DNA of 64,000 nt, taken from Chryseobacterium defluvii (lineage in GTDB: Bacteria; Bacteroidota; Bacteroidia; Flavobacteriales; Weeksellaceae). The stretch's first letter is position 1. Every line of letters starts with the position of its first letter. The stretch covers positions 310,001 through 374,000 of the forward strand of contig NZ_RBXB01000002.1 of NCBI RefSeq assembly GCF_003634775.1. Reading direction: 5' to 3'. Under the pieces are notes generated by a model, which saw only the letters and a program-made list of their open reading frames with translations, searched no databases and was not told where the DNA came from. Positions 47,829-57,007 of this stretch are shown piece by piece. A program made the position numbers and the translations under genes.

Positions 47829-48050
47829 TAGATATATCTATCTGAGCACATATTTCCATGATTTGAGGGAAATGATTATTCTTTCTTATCATTTTGTTTA
47901 TATTTTTATCTCTTATACTGTCAAAAAAAATGATTTTATAAGAAGTAATATGGTAATTTTTGTTATTGAATTATTTGGCAAAATTATTGGAAACCCCCGA
48001 TGGAATCGATAAATTATGGTCGTCGATTATCATCAGTTATCCTGTTTTTT
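47829..48050. repeat. Conserved non-coding element, copy 1
   Basis: It starts with the 12-base palindrome TAGATATATCTA (47829-47840) and ends with a 32-base block (48019-48050) beginning GTCGTCGATTATC. A second copy lies at 51141-51295 with the same order of blocks; the end block matches at 27 of 32 positions. Both are upstream of minus-strand genes. The rest of the 47784-48170 gap shows nothing else. Confidence 0.55.
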
Positions 48051-48170
48051 TATGCAATGAGTGTAAAAAGAAAAAATTCGAATTAATCATTAATTCGAAT
48101 TTTAGCAAATGACAAAAGAATACTTCCTTTTTTTATTTATGGAAATCTTTTCGCTTCTATAAGTGCAATA

Positions 48171-49679
48171 TCAAATAATTTTTAACATCCAGGTATAGAT
48201 ATCAATATTGGTAGGGATGTTTAGTTTTTTCCTTAATCTGTATTTTTTACTCTCAACAGAATTAATAGTTACATTTTTATACTGAGCTATTTCTTTCGTC
48301 TCGAATTTCAATTTCATTAAAGCACAGTACTCCAAGTCTGAATGCGTAAGCGCCGGATTTATTTGTAAAAGCTTCTGGTCAAATTCAGGAAAGGCCTCTG
48401 AAAATTTTAAATGAAAAGATTTATCCTTACTTTGGACCAGTTTAATAAGTTCTCTTATAAGTTGAACATCTTTTTCAGGTTGTTTTTCTTTTGCTAATTG
48501 AGTTGTTTCGTCAGCAAAAAGATCTTTTTCTTCCACAACTGGTAATACGTCATTTTTAATTGCTTTCCCTTTACGTTTTTGGCTAGCCGCAAAGTATATG
48601 TATATGATGCAGGCTACTATTATTATTAGGACAGCAATAATAATATAAGTGTAAACCTCATTATTTTTTGTTTTGCTGAGATCTTTATTTTGAGCAGATA
48701 TCGTATTATCTAAGATTTTTTTTTCAACAATTGAGATACTATCGGTAATATTCTTCACTTTAGAAAGGTATAATGCCTGATTCTTATAATCATCAAGTCC
48801 AAGATAGGCCTCTGACATTCCATAATAAATGTCTTTTAATTCTTGCGAAAAAACCCTGTATTCATGAATAAGTTGGATAGATTGATTAAAGTATTCTATA
48901 GATTTTGTATAATTTTTTTTCTTATTTTCAATCCACCCTTTATTAATGTAGAAGTAAATGTAAAGTGATTTGTCTTTTTCATTTTTCATAAGCTCTTCAA
49001 ACTCGTTCATATACTTTCCTGCTTCGGAAAGCTTATTTTGTTTGATATAAGTATAGGCAACATTCAATGCATATGATCCAACTCTAATATTTCTAGCCGG
49101 GTTTATTTCTTCCATCTTAGATTCTTCATAAGCTTTTTGAAAATAAAAGAGAATAGAATCCGGAGAAGTCTTCGGGTCATCCCGTAGATTTATTGCTATG
49201 GTATTGTATATGGCAGATTTAAGAAAATATCTTCTTTTTCCGACATAAAAATGATCTGCAATATATAAGCTTTTATGTAAAGATTCTCTCGATTTTTTTT
49301 CAAATCCTAACCTGGCATAAGCAATTCCCTGTATTAAGAGCATTTTAGACCACATTAAATAATCTTCTGACTTTTCGGCTAAAACCAATCCCTCAGGAAT
49401 CTTTTTCAAAGCTTCATCATAATTCTGTTCATAAAGATATGCTCCAGCCATCCCAATAATTCCATTCATGATACCTTTGTCATAGCCAATATTCTTTGAT
49501 TGATAGTAAATTTCTGTACATATTCTGAGCATTTCTTTATTTCCGCTTTCTGCTATTAAATTTTTATTATTAGCAATCGTTATGAGACTATCAATGCTTT
49601 TTTGCTGTTTAATTTTATCCTGAGTATAAAAAGTAGTACTCAGTTGCAGGAAAATATATAGTAAAAGTTTGGTTTTCAC
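48171..49679 (-). CDS. TPR sensor with membrane segment and C-terminal LuxR-type HTH
   Basis: 502 residues: signal sequence, TPR-rich periplasmic region (residues ~25-330), one membrane segment (YIIIAVLIIIVACIIYIYFA, ~348-367), then a cytoplasmic part ending in a LuxR-like HTH (YCALMKLKFETKEIAQYKNV, then T-I-N-S-V-E-S-K-K-Y-R-L-R-K-K-L). This one-piece sensor-regulator layout is common in Flavobacteriia. The ligand and target genes are unknown. It lies between two small HTH genes in an AT-rich tract. Confidence 0.88.
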   Translation of the reverse strand: MKTKLLLYIFLQLSTTFYTQDKIKQQKSIDSLITIANNKNLIAESGNKEMLRICTEIYYQSKNIGYDKGIMNGIIGMAGAYLYEQNYDEALKKIPEGLVLAEKSEDYLMWSKMLLIQGIAYARLGFEKKSRESLHKSLYIADHFYVGKRRYFLKSAIYNTIAINLRDDPKTSPDSILFYFQKAYEESKMEEINPARNIRVGSYALNVAYTYIKQNKLSEAGKYMNEFEELMKNEKDKSLYIYFYINKGWIENKKKNYTKSIEYFNQSIQLIHEYRVFSQELKDIYYGMSEAYLGLDDYKNQALYLSKVKNITDSISIVEKKILDNTISAQNKDLSKTKNNEVYTYIIIAVLIIIVACIIYIYFAASQKRKGKAIKNDVLPVVEEKDLFADETTQLAKEKQPEKDVQLIRELIKLVQSKDKSFHLKFSEAFPEFDQKLLQINPALTHSDLEYCALMKLKFETKEIAQYKNVTINSVESKKYRLRKKLNIPTNIDIYTWMLKII

Positions 49680-49945
49680 AGATAATTTAAATTAGATAGA
49701 GATTCAAATAATGAGTTGTATCAAAATTAAATTGTATATGATATAACAATCATTTTTCTTAAAATAAAATTAAGAATTTTTTAAAATGCATAATAAATTA
49801 TGCAGAAATAATATTTAATTATTAAATTTCTTATATATAATAAATAGTAAAACGTATTTATTATAAAAATACGTTTTTGATTGTGAATCATGAGACAGGA
49901 TAGATAAAAAGAGCAGGAATTTGCCTTTTACATATTAGTAATCTT
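49680..49945. other. AT-rich intergenic stretch
   Basis: Very AT-rich, with an imperfect repeat of AAAACGT-type words near 49850-49875. No gene, terminator or promoter could be supported. Confidence 0.4.
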
Positions 49946-50392
49946 TTAATTTATCTTATGGATTTCAGTTTTATACTTACTTATCCACTTATATAATGTT
50001 GTTTTGGGAATTTTATACTCATCAATAACCTGTTGTTTAGTTTTTTCCCCAATATTGATAAGTTCCAATATAAAATTAATAATTTCTTTGGTATAAAGGT
50101 TCTTTTTGAACTGAGGAAGAGAAGAAACATTAGTGTTCTGATTATAACTCATATTACTTGGAGGGGAATAAAGTATCAGATGATGAGAATAGATTCTAAA
50201 AAAATCATACTCGAGTAAAATACTAAACTTTAATATAAGATTGCTTTCCAAAAACTCTCTGGATAGTATTGCCGCTAATTCTTCATCGGTACATTTCATG
50301 AATTTACAAACGCGATCTATTTCCAGATCACGTTCTTTAATTAATTGGTTGATCAGAGATCCTAAATGAATATTTTTAAAGTCAATCACCAT
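49946..50392 (-). CDS. Small helix-turn-helix protein (transposase-like HTH)
   Basis: 148 residues. The N-terminal part contains DLEIDRVCKFMKCTDEELAA, reminiscent of an XRE-type fold. The C-terminal HTH (TKQQVIDEYKIPKTTLYKWI) resembles the IS3-type transposase HTH and the protein at 47469. No catalytic domain or repeat ends were seen, so it is probably a regulator. It starts 17 bases after the LysE gene ends and may be cotranscribed with it. Confidence 0.7.
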   Translation of the reverse strand: MVIDFKNIHLGSLINQLIKERDLEIDRVCKFMKCTDEELAAILSREFLESNLILKFSILLEYDFFRIYSHHLILYSPPSNMSYNQNTNVSSLPQFKKNLYTKEIINFILELINIGEKTKQQVIDEYKIPKTTLYKWISKYKTEIHKIN

Positions 50393-50409
50393 ATTATCAT
50401 AAATTGTAT

Positions 50410-51042
50410 CTACTTATTTTTTGAAAAAAATAAGGCCATTCCTAACCCTGAGAGTACACAGACTTTGCTCCATTTAGTAATTTTCCAAAACTTCTGATTG
50501 TTTACAAACTTTGTTAGCTTGCTGGATAAAGACGAGATTATAAAGAAGACTATAAAGGCCTGAAGTGCAAAAATAATCCCCAAAAGAAACATTTGCAAAG
50601 TGACATTAAAGCCGCTTTTAGAAATAAATTGGGGTAAAAAAGCAATAAAAAATAAAGCTACTTTAGGATTTAGAACATTCATTAAAAAGCCTTTTCTAAT
50701 TAAGTAGATTGTGTTTTCTTTACTCTGATCTTGATTTTCATGAAGATTCAGTTCAATTTTTTTTTCTTTTAAAGACATAAAAGCCAGATAGAATAAATAA
50801 GCGGCTCCTATATACTTAATGACCGAAAAAGCCAATGCTGATTTTTGAATAATAATAGACAAACCGGTTGCCGCTGCGACAGTATGAACTAAAACCCCTA
50901 AAGCTAGTCCTGTTGAAATAGCTATTCCATTTTTTTTGCCTTTCGTTATGCTTTCTGTCAAAACAAATATGTTATCCGGTCCGGGGATAATTGACAATAG
51001 CAATGATGCACTTAAGAAAGAAATTATTAATTGTACTTCCAT
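50410..51042 (-). CDS. LysE family amino-acid exporter
   Basis: 210 residues with six membrane segments. The LysE/RhtB signature near the start is P-G-P-D-N-I-F-V-L-T-E-S-I-T-K-G, followed by G-L-A-L-G-V-L-V-H-T and N-P-K-V-A-L-F-F-I-A-F-L-P-Q-F. Members export amino acids or related metabolites. The substrate cannot be told. The upstream region holds a conserved element shared with the HTH gene at 47783. Confidence 0.92.
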   Translation of the reverse strand: MEVQLIISFLSASLLLSIIPGPDNIFVLTESITKGKKNGIAISTGLALGVLVHTVAAATGLSIIIQKSALAFSVIKYIGAAYLFYLAFMSLKEKKIELNLHENQDQSKENTIYLIRKGFLMNVLNPKVALFFIAFLPQFISKSGFNVTLQMFLLGIIFALQAFIVFFIISSLSSKLTKFVNNQKFWKITKWSKVCVLSGLGMALFFSKNK

Positions 51043-51140
51043 TATAGATCGTTTACCTTTATAGTTAACTAAAATAAATTTGACTTTTCTAAATTAAAGA
51101 TTAAGTATTATTAGAAATCAAATTAGGGGATGAATTTTGT

Positions 51141-51295
51141 AGATATATCTATTTGTGCTATCACGCACAAAATAATTAAGAATGTTTTTTTCATTATTAT
51201 GTTCTTAGTAATCTTGTTCGACTGCAAAATTATAAGAAAGTTCCTTTAAACCTGTAGAATAAAGTCGTCGATTGTCGTTAATTATCATGTTTTTT
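51141..51295. repeat. Conserved non-coding element, copy 2
   Basis: It opens with the palindrome TAGATATATCTA (51141-51152) and closes with the block at 51264-51295, 27 of 32 bases identical to copy 1. It lies ~100 bases upstream of the LysE gene. Confidence 0.55.
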
Positions 51296-51564
51296 CATCA
51301 TATTAATATTGATCAAATGAAAAATAATGTCTTAAGTATATTGATAAAAATTTTTATTCTAATCATTGTATGTGCATAAAAAACGGTGTATCTATTAGAT
51401 TTTAAATTAAATTTGCAAGAAGGTGTACATGATTGTAAAGTCACACATATAAATTTATTATTTCAATGCTAAAGGTGAAGCATTATAATTGTAATTAAAC
51501 TTTATAGTTTCTTGGCAATTTGGAAATAGGCTTTCGGCTTTTTGGGATTGTTGATTGTAGATTT

Positions 51565-51733
51565 AACCACAAAAGTTTTAATTTAAAAAACAAAAGTTTT
51601 CTTTAGTTTAAAATTAATAAGTAAATCAAAATCACATTAGTTTAAAAATCTTCGATTTCAACTTGAGTGTACTTCTTTACCATATTGAAAATTAAGCTAA
51701 GAAAAAACTTAAAGTGTGTAAAAAAAACTTTTG
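51565..51733 (+). repeat. Interspersed MITE-like repeat, copy C (degenerate)
   Basis: Starts AACCACAAAAG and follows the order of blocks in copies A and B (CACATTAG, GATTTC, ACTTAAAGTGTG, AACTTTTG). It is more diverged and occupies the second half of the gap before HopJ. Nothing else was seen in 51296-51564. Confidence 0.5.
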
Positions 51734-51767
51734 CAAAGCTTTTATACCTTATAAATAAAATAAAAAT

Positions 51768-52100
51768 ATGCTGTTCAAACAACTGGAAAATTCTCCCGAA
51801 ACCATTCAATTTAAAGAAGTCATTGCTTATATTGATGAAAACTACGATTTTACCCCTATAAAATTTACCAACGGAAATACCGTAAATGAAGCTGGTCAGA
51901 ATAACGGTTCTTGCAAAATATTCAGTTTTGCGAAGCTGAATGATCTGCCGAAAGAAAAAGTTTTAAATCTTTTCGGAGAGTTTTACAGGGAGGATGTGTT
52001 AAAAAATCCGGAAGGAACCGATCACCAGAATATCAGAAACTTCATGGAATTCGGATGGGACGGAATTTCTTTTGAAGGGGAAGCTTTAAAAAGGAAATAA
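51768..52100 (+). CDS. HopJ type III effector family protein
   Basis: 110 residues. The HopJ pattern is clear: E-N-Y-D-F-T-P-I-K-F-T-N-G, N-E-A-G-Q-N-N-G-S-C-K-I-F-S-F-A-K-L and H-Q-N-I-R-N-F-M. Despite the name, most family members occur in free-living bacteria with no type III system, and none is visible here. Function unknown. A 33-base interspersed repeat and then a WYL regulator gene follow. Confidence 0.88.
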   Translation: MLFKQLENSPETIQFKEVIAYIDENYDFTPIKFTNGNTVNEAGQNNGSCKIFSFAKLNDLPKEKVLNLFGEFYREDVLKNPEGTDHQNIRNFMEFGWDGISFEGEALKRK

Positions 52101-52103
52101 TTG

Positions 52104-52136
52104 ACAATTGTCATTCTGAGTGAAACGAAGAATCTC
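52104..52136 (+). repeat. Short interspersed repeat, copy 2
   Basis: Begins ACAATTGTCATTCTGAG and ends GAAGAATCTC. It is preceded by TTG so that TGACAATTGTCA forms a perfect 12-base palindrome. Copy 1 is at 35047-35079. Confidence 0.6.
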
Positions 52137-52170
52137 AGGTAAATTCTGATTAATTAAAAAACACAGCACC

Positions 52171-53190
52171 ATGTCATCCAACAAAAATGCCCTTATCCGC
52201 TATAAAACATTAGATAAATGCCTTAAGAACAAATACCGTAAATATACCCTGGAAGATTTGATTGATGAATGTTCCGAGGCTTTATTCGAATTTGAAGGAA
52301 AAGAATCTTTTGTGAGCAAACGGACTGTTCAGCTTGACCTGCAGAATATGCGCAGCGAAAAGTTCGGATATGAGGCACCTATTGAAGTGTATGACAGGAA
52401 ATATTACCGCTACAGTGATCCCGACTACAGTATCCATAACATTTCGGTGAACGAAAGCGACCTGAAGGCAATGAACAATGCCGTTCAGATTCTAAAACAG
52501 TTCAAAGATTTCTCTATGTTTAAAGAGATGAACGGGGTTATTCAGAAGCTTGAAGATTCTATTCATGCCAAGAATCAGAAATCCATTATTCATCTGGATA
52601 AAAATGAACAGTTGAAAGGATTGGAGCATATTGACGTTTTGTATGAAAGTATTTTAAATAAAAAAGTTTTAAAAATTCTCTACAAAAGCTTTACAGCAAG
52701 GGAATCCACTGTTTTTACCGTGCATCCGCAATTGTTGAAAGAATACAATAACCGCTGGTTCCTGATCTGTCTGTACAAAGGAAGCATGTACAATTTGGCG
52801 CTGGACAGGATGGAAAATATTGAACCCGACGAAAAAACAGAATATATTGATAAAGACCTGGACGGGGACGAATATTTTAAGGATATTGTAGGAGTTACTG
52901 TTTCAGAAATGATGAAGCCCAGAAATGTGGTTTTCTTTGTGGATTCTTCCAATGCTCCCTATGTGAAAACCAAGCCGTTTCACAAAAGTCAGGAAATTGT
53001 AAGCGAGACCGAAGAGGGAACGGTTTTTAAGATTTGTGTACAGATTAATTACGAACTGGAAAGACTGTTATTAGGATTCGGAGATTGCCTGATCGTTCAT
53101 AAGCCCAGAAAATTAAGGCTGAAAATGCAGGATAAATTCAAGGCAGGAAGTATGAATTATGAAGCCCTGGTCGTTCCGGACGAAGATTAA
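52171..53190 (+). CDS. WYL-domain transcriptional regulator
   Basis: 339 residues. An N-terminal winged helix (residues ~10-70, ALIRYKTLDKCLKNKYRKYT and S-K-R-T-V-Q-L-D-L) precedes a WYL domain (~155-220; L-K-I-L-Y-K-S-F, R-W-F-L-I-C-L-Y) and a C-terminal WCX region. WYL regulators often sense nucleic acid or nucleotide ligands and often control defence or RNA-repair genes. One possible target is the RtcB/RlaP cluster 8-17 kb away, but there is no direct evidence. Confidence 0.9.
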   Translation: MSSNKNALIRYKTLDKCLKNKYRKYTLEDLIDECSEALFEFEGKESFVSKRTVQLDLQNMRSEKFGYEAPIEVYDRKYYRYSDPDYSIHNISVNESDLKAMNNAVQILKQFKDFSMFKEMNGVIQKLEDSIHAKNQKSIIHLDKNEQLKGLEHIDVLYESILNKKVLKILYKSFTARESTVFTVHPQLLKEYNNRWFLICLYKGSMYNLALDRMENIEPDEKTEYIDKDLDGDEYFKDIVGVTVSEMMKPRNVVFFVDSSNAPYVKTKPFHKSQEIVSETEEGTVFKICVQINYELERLLLGFGDCLIVHKPRKLRLKMQDKFKAGSMNYEALVVPDED

Positions 53191-53251
53191 ATGGCTTAAT
53201 AATGAGTTGGCTTAGAAATTGTATTTACTTAGATATAAAATGCCACACATT

Positions 53252-53380
53252 ATGAAATCAAGAATTTTTAAAACATTGATCGCAGTTTTAGCACCTTTGG
53301 TGATTGAATTTGTAGTTAAAAAAATATCAGAAAAATTAAACGAGAAGAAGGAAGAGAAGAAGCAGTTACCTGCTCAATGA
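53252..53380 (+). CDS. Small membrane-associated protein (42 aa)
   Basis: ATG at 53252, 42 residues: a hydrophobic N-terminal helix (IFKTLIAVLAPLVIEFVV) and a Lys/Glu-rich tail (SEKLNEKKEEKKQLPAQ). It looks like a real amphipathic or membrane-tethered small protein. The strong terminator at 53404 closely follows. It may be transcribed with the WYL gene. Function unknown. Confidence 0.6.
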   Translation: MKSRIFKTLIAVLAPLVIEFVVKKISEKLNEKKEEKKQLPAQ

Positions 53381-53403
53381 AGTAGTTAAAGTTTAAAATT
53401 GAA

Positions 53404-53434
53404 AGAGGCTTTTCCAAAGGAAAAGCCTCTTTTT
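53404..53434 (+). terminator. Rho-independent terminator
   Basis: A perfect 12-bp stem (AGAGGCTTTTCC / GGAAAAGCCTCT) with loop AAA is followed by TTTT. It separates the convergent WYL/small-protein and DUF1501 units. Confidence 0.92.
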
Positions 53435-53436
53435 AT

Positions 53437-54621
53437 TTATATAAAATCATAAACTCCGTTTTTCCAGCCTAAAACTTTGGAAGAATCCGCTTTCAGCCAG
53501 TTTTTAAGAATAGTGGCATAGACTTTCCGGAAATCCTCAGAGTAGACCAGGTCACCTTCATTCAGGTTTTGAAGATCCGGAAGCGCATTCAGAAGCCCTT
53601 TCTTTTTCAGGCCCCCACTGATGAAAAACATTTGATTGGCTGTTCCGTGATCCGTTCCGTTGCTTGCATTTTGGGCAACACGGCGTCCGAATTCAGAAAA
53701 GGTCATGAGAAGAATGTTGTTGAAAAGACCATTGCTTTTCATATCGGCCACGAAGGATTTCACTGCCTCATTAATATCATTGAAAAGCTTTTTCTGCCGG
53801 TCATTCTGATTAACATGCGTATCAAAACTTCCGATGGAAAGATAATAGACCCTGGTATTGATGTCAGATTTGATCAGTGAAGCTACAGTTTTAAAATCTT
53901 TACCCAATTGTGAATTCGGATAAGGTTGGGTAGTGGTTTTCGATTTGCTTTTTTCAAAGATATAATCCGCATTATTGATCGTTGATCCTAAAGTCTGGTA
54001 CAAATAGGATACGGTTTCGTCATCATGATGATGTTCATAAAGTGATTTGAAGTATTTTTCCTGGCTGGTCTGGTATAACCTCTTCGGATCTTTGAAAGCA
54101 AATGCCTTATTATTTTCTCCCTTTAAGGCCAGACTCAGCATATCATCCACTTCCAAAGCCTGAGTAGGATGTTCACAACGATAACATTCTTCATCCAGGA
54201 AGCGCCCGAGCCAGCCTGTTTCCAAATATTCATCGCTTTTGCTTGCAGAATGCCAAATATCCATACTCCGGAAATGTGATTTATCGGGATCAGGGTAACC
54301 TACATTATTCATAACGGCTAGTTCACCACCGTCAAAAAGCTCCTTAAAGAAGGATAAAGACGGATTGATCCCCGTTTCATCATTCAATGAGAGGGAATCT
54401 TTGATAGCGATGTTATTTCTTTCTCTGAAATAGATATCATTTTTTGTAGGAATGATGGTATTTAAGCCGTCATTTCCACCGGTAAACTGTAAAACGATCA
54501 GGATTTTCTGATTAGGCTCCAATGCTTCATCCAAAGTCATGGCTTTCAAGAAGTTGGGCATCATTAATGATGCGGTAGCTAATGAGCTTATTTTAAGGAA
54601 TTCTCTTCTTTTGATTAACAT
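53437..54621 (-). CDS. DUF1501 family Tat-exported protein
   Basis: 394 residues. The N-terminus has a twin-arginine signal (KRREFLKISSLATASLMMPN). The body shows the sulfatase-like DUF1501 pattern: F-T-G-G-N-D-G-L-N-T-I-I-P, H-F-R-S-M-D-I-W-H-S, SIGSFDTHVNQNDRQ and T-F-S-E-F-G-R-R-V. It pairs with the DUF1800 gene upstream, the usual arrangement, and probably acts in the periplasm with it. No enzyme activity is established for the family. Confidence 0.9.
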   Translation of the reverse strand: MLIKRREFLKISSLATASLMMPNFLKAMTLDEALEPNQKILIVLQFTGGNDGLNTIIPTKNDIYFRERNNIAIKDSLSLNDETGINPSLSFFKELFDGGELAVMNNVGYPDPDKSHFRSMDIWHSASKSDEYLETGWLGRFLDEECYRCEHPTQALEVDDMLSLALKGENNKAFAFKDPKRLYQTSQEKYFKSLYEHHHDDETVSYLYQTLGSTINNADYIFEKSKSKTTTQPYPNSQLGKDFKTVASLIKSDINTRVYYLSIGSFDTHVNQNDRQKKLFNDINEAVKSFVADMKSNGLFNNILLMTFSEFGRRVAQNASNGTDHGTANQMFFISGGLKKKGLLNALPDLQNLNEGDLVYSEDFRKVYATILKNWLKADSSKVLGWKNGVYDFI

Positions 54622-54712
54622 AAGGTTAGGTTTTAGGTTAGAGGTAATAGATGGCAGGCTTTACAGATGTTTGTTAACTATGAACTTAAATCTGCGACCT
54701 GCGACCTAAAAA

Positions 54713-56089
54713 CTACATGAGTTGATATTCGGGAGTGGACATCAGGTTGATCACATTCATTTTTACACTGTTGTCGGAGAAGTTTTTCACAGACCCCATA
54801 TCCAGTGTTTTGACATTCAGGATGAGGTAATCCTCACAGTTTTTATTACTGAAAGCCTTTTCAACGCGAGCCCAGTCGATAGCGATATTCGGGTTTTTAA
54901 AGCTTTTATTCAGTACTGTTTCACGGGATTTCATGCCCATATCAATATCATCATCCTGTCGCGGAGTATATTCCAAAGGCCTTAATCCGGACCAGATCTG
55001 AGGAATCTGTAATCTGAGCATTAAGGTAGAGCTGTCAATCCATGATTTTCCATTGGGCCATCCTGAAACATTCGGCGGATATAAAAGCATCTGACCTAAT
55101 AATTTTTGATAGACAATAAGATTTTCCGGATTTTGTATTTCCATCGGAAGTATTCTCATCATTCCGGCCATCAGTTCGATAGGGGATTTTATCCTGTTTC
55201 CAATATTTTTCTGATCATAGAACCAGGAAGCCGAAAACAGATCATTCATCAGCTTTTTAATATCATAATTGGACTGATAAAAACTCTCGCTCAGCTTATT
55301 GATAATAGCAGGATCTATATTTTCGTTAACGAAGAACTTATAAATTTTCGTCGTAATAAATTTTGCGGTGGCTTTTTGCTCCAGAATAATATTCAGAACA
55401 TCTGCTCCGGTAAAATTTCCGGTTTTTCCAAGGAAAGTTTTGGTTCCGGTATCATGCAGATTGGGTCTTTCCCTGAAATTTCCCAGCTTGTCAAATCCCC
55501 ACCCGGTAAATGCTCTTGCGCCTTCTCTGATATCTTTTTCTGTATAATTTCCTCTTCCCATAGTAAATAATTCCATTACTTCACGGGCAAAGTTTTCATT
55601 GGGATGGCCTTTTTTATTCTGTTGATTGTTGAGAAAGTTCAACATCGCCGGAGATTGGCTTACTTCAAAAAGAAGGTCTTTAAAACTACCTAAAGCATTT
55701 TTTCTGATGACATTCAGGATCTGTCTGCTGAACTTAGGGTTGATGACTCTCGTAGCAAAATGGCCGTGCCAGAAGAAGGCCATCTTTTCTCTTAGCTGAT
55801 CTTTACTGTTGATCATTTTCTCCAGAAAGTTGAGGTTCAGCTCAAGGTTCTGCTCTCTGTTGATCTTTAAAACTTCCTTTTTCCTTTCAGCGGGCGTTTT
55901 ATCATTCATATAATCGATGATTTCCACATCAGGAGTATCATAATTGATTTCAGAAAAATTGTCCTGTACGAACAATTCTTTCATGAATGTTTTGGTGTCC
56001 TTATTTTGTAAGTCTTCAATTTGGTGAATACCCGGACCAAAACCGGCACGCCAGAGAAGGTGTTTATTATGCTGCAGGGAAAGATTCAT
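54713..56089 (-). CDS. DUF1800 family protein
   Basis: 458 residues from ATG 56089; a 10-residue longer start at 56119 is possible. Family motifs: H-L-L-W-R-A-G-F-G-P, F-F-W-H-G-H-F-A-T-R, NENFAREVMELFTMGRGNYT and Y-P-P-N-V-S-G-W-P-N-G-K-S-W. The family is commonly paired with DUF1501, here 90 bases downstream on the same strand. No classic signal peptide is seen. Function is unknown. Confidence 0.9.
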   Translation of the reverse strand: MNLSLQHNKHLLWRAGFGPGIHQIEDLQNKDTKTFMKELFVQDNFSEINYDTPDVEIIDYMNDKTPAERKKEVLKINREQNLELNLNFLEKMINSKDQLREKMAFFWHGHFATRVINPKFSRQILNVIRKNALGSFKDLLFEVSQSPAMLNFLNNQQNKKGHPNENFAREVMELFTMGRGNYTEKDIREGARAFTGWGFDKLGNFRERPNLHDTGTKTFLGKTGNFTGADVLNIILEQKATAKFITTKIYKFFVNENIDPAIINKLSESFYQSNYDIKKLMNDLFSASWFYDQKNIGNRIKSPIELMAGMMRILPMEIQNPENLIVYQKLLGQMLLYPPNVSGWPNGKSWIDSSTLMLRLQIPQIWSGLRPLEYTPRQDDDIDMGMKSRETVLNKSFKNPNIAIDWARVEKAFSNKNCEDYLILNVKTLDMGSVKNFSDNSVKMNVINLMSTPEYQLM

Positions 56090-56327
56090 AATCAGAGGTT
56101 TGTTTTTTGGATATTCCAAAAGATGGAAAGTTAAAATAAGAACGGTTAAGAATTCTTAATATTATTATTATGGCTAATGAATTTAAACAACTATTTAATT
56201 TATTTTAAATTTAAACGATTGATATTCATTTATTTGTCTGTTATTGAAGTGTTAAAGTAAGGGAAAACACCCTGTTTTGGCATGATTTTTACAGCTTAAT
56301 GAATAGTAAAATTTAAAAATCAGAGTT

Positions 56328-56891
56328 ATGAAAATGTTTAAACAAGTGCTTTTATTGGCTGGAATTGTAACAGCCGGTATGGCCAGTGCACAGGACTCAC
56401 AAATGAATAACATGATCAAGGTAGGTGCCAACGTAGGATTAGCTGTTCCCGCTGATAACGTTTCTGCTGCTGTAGGAGTGGACGTATCCTATCAGAACTT
56501 AATCACTCCCGGATTTGGTTTAGGTATCGCAACCGGGTATAGCCATTATTTCGGAAAAGATAATGATGGTCTGAACAATAATGATGTTGGCGTAATTCCG
56601 GCAGCTGCATTGATCAGAATTTATCCTAAGCAAACAGGATTCTATTTCGGTACGGATATCGGATACGGTTTCCTGGTAGGAGATGAGAAAGTGGCTTCCA
56701 ACAGTACGGTTGACAGACCGGACGGAGGTTTTTACATCAAGCCTGAGATCGGATACCACAACAGAGACTGGAATTTCTTTGTACAATACCAAAAGGTATT
56801 TACGGGAGATAAAGGTGATATCGTGGGTCAGGACTACAATGTGGGGAACATTGGAGTAGGATTCGGGTATAATATTCCATTAGGAAAGTAG
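56328..56891 (+). CDS. Outer-membrane beta-barrel-like protein
   Basis: 187 residues with a signal peptide (QVLLLAGIVTAGMASAQ). The mature part consists of alternating aromatic/glycine strands (LGIATGYSHYFG, TGFYFGTDIGYGFL) and ends VGNIGVGFGYNIPLGK, resembling small eight-strand barrels. No turn motifs or named family are recognised. It is a single gene followed by a strong terminator. Confidence 0.8.
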   Translation: MKMFKQVLLLAGIVTAGMASAQDSQMNNMIKVGANVGLAVPADNVSAAVGVDVSYQNLITPGFGLGIATGYSHYFGKDNDGLNNNDVGVIPAAALIRIYPKQTGFYFGTDIGYGFLVGDEKVASNSTVDRPDGGFYIKPEIGYHNRDWNFFVQYQKVFTGDKGDIVGQDYNVGNIGVGFGYNIPLGK

Positions 56892-56920
56892 TTAGATTTA
56901 AATATAAACAATTATTAACC

Positions 56921-56953
56921 AAAACCTTTTCAATTTTTTTGAAAAGGTTTTTT
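56921..56953 (+). terminator. Rho-independent terminator
   Basis: A 13-bp perfect stem (AAAACCTTTTCAA / TTGAAAAGGTTTT) with a T-rich loop is followed by T. Confidence 0.85.
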
Positions 56954-56984
56954 TTGGTCATACAAAAGTTACGAAAACAATTAT

Positions 56985-56992
56985 TATATTTG
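56985..56992 (+). promoter_or_regulatory. -7 element of the glucokinase gene
   Basis: TATATTTG matches TANNTTTG, 15 bases before the ATG at 57008. It excludes the upstream in-frame ATG at 56939, which lies in the terminator. Confidence 0.6.
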
Positions 56993-57007
56993 ATAAAATT
57001 TGCGATT

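Noticed and set aside
47469..50392. Insertion sequence carrying the two transposase-like HTH genes
   Set aside because: No catalytic DDE domain, no inverted terminal repeats and no target duplications were seen around either gene.
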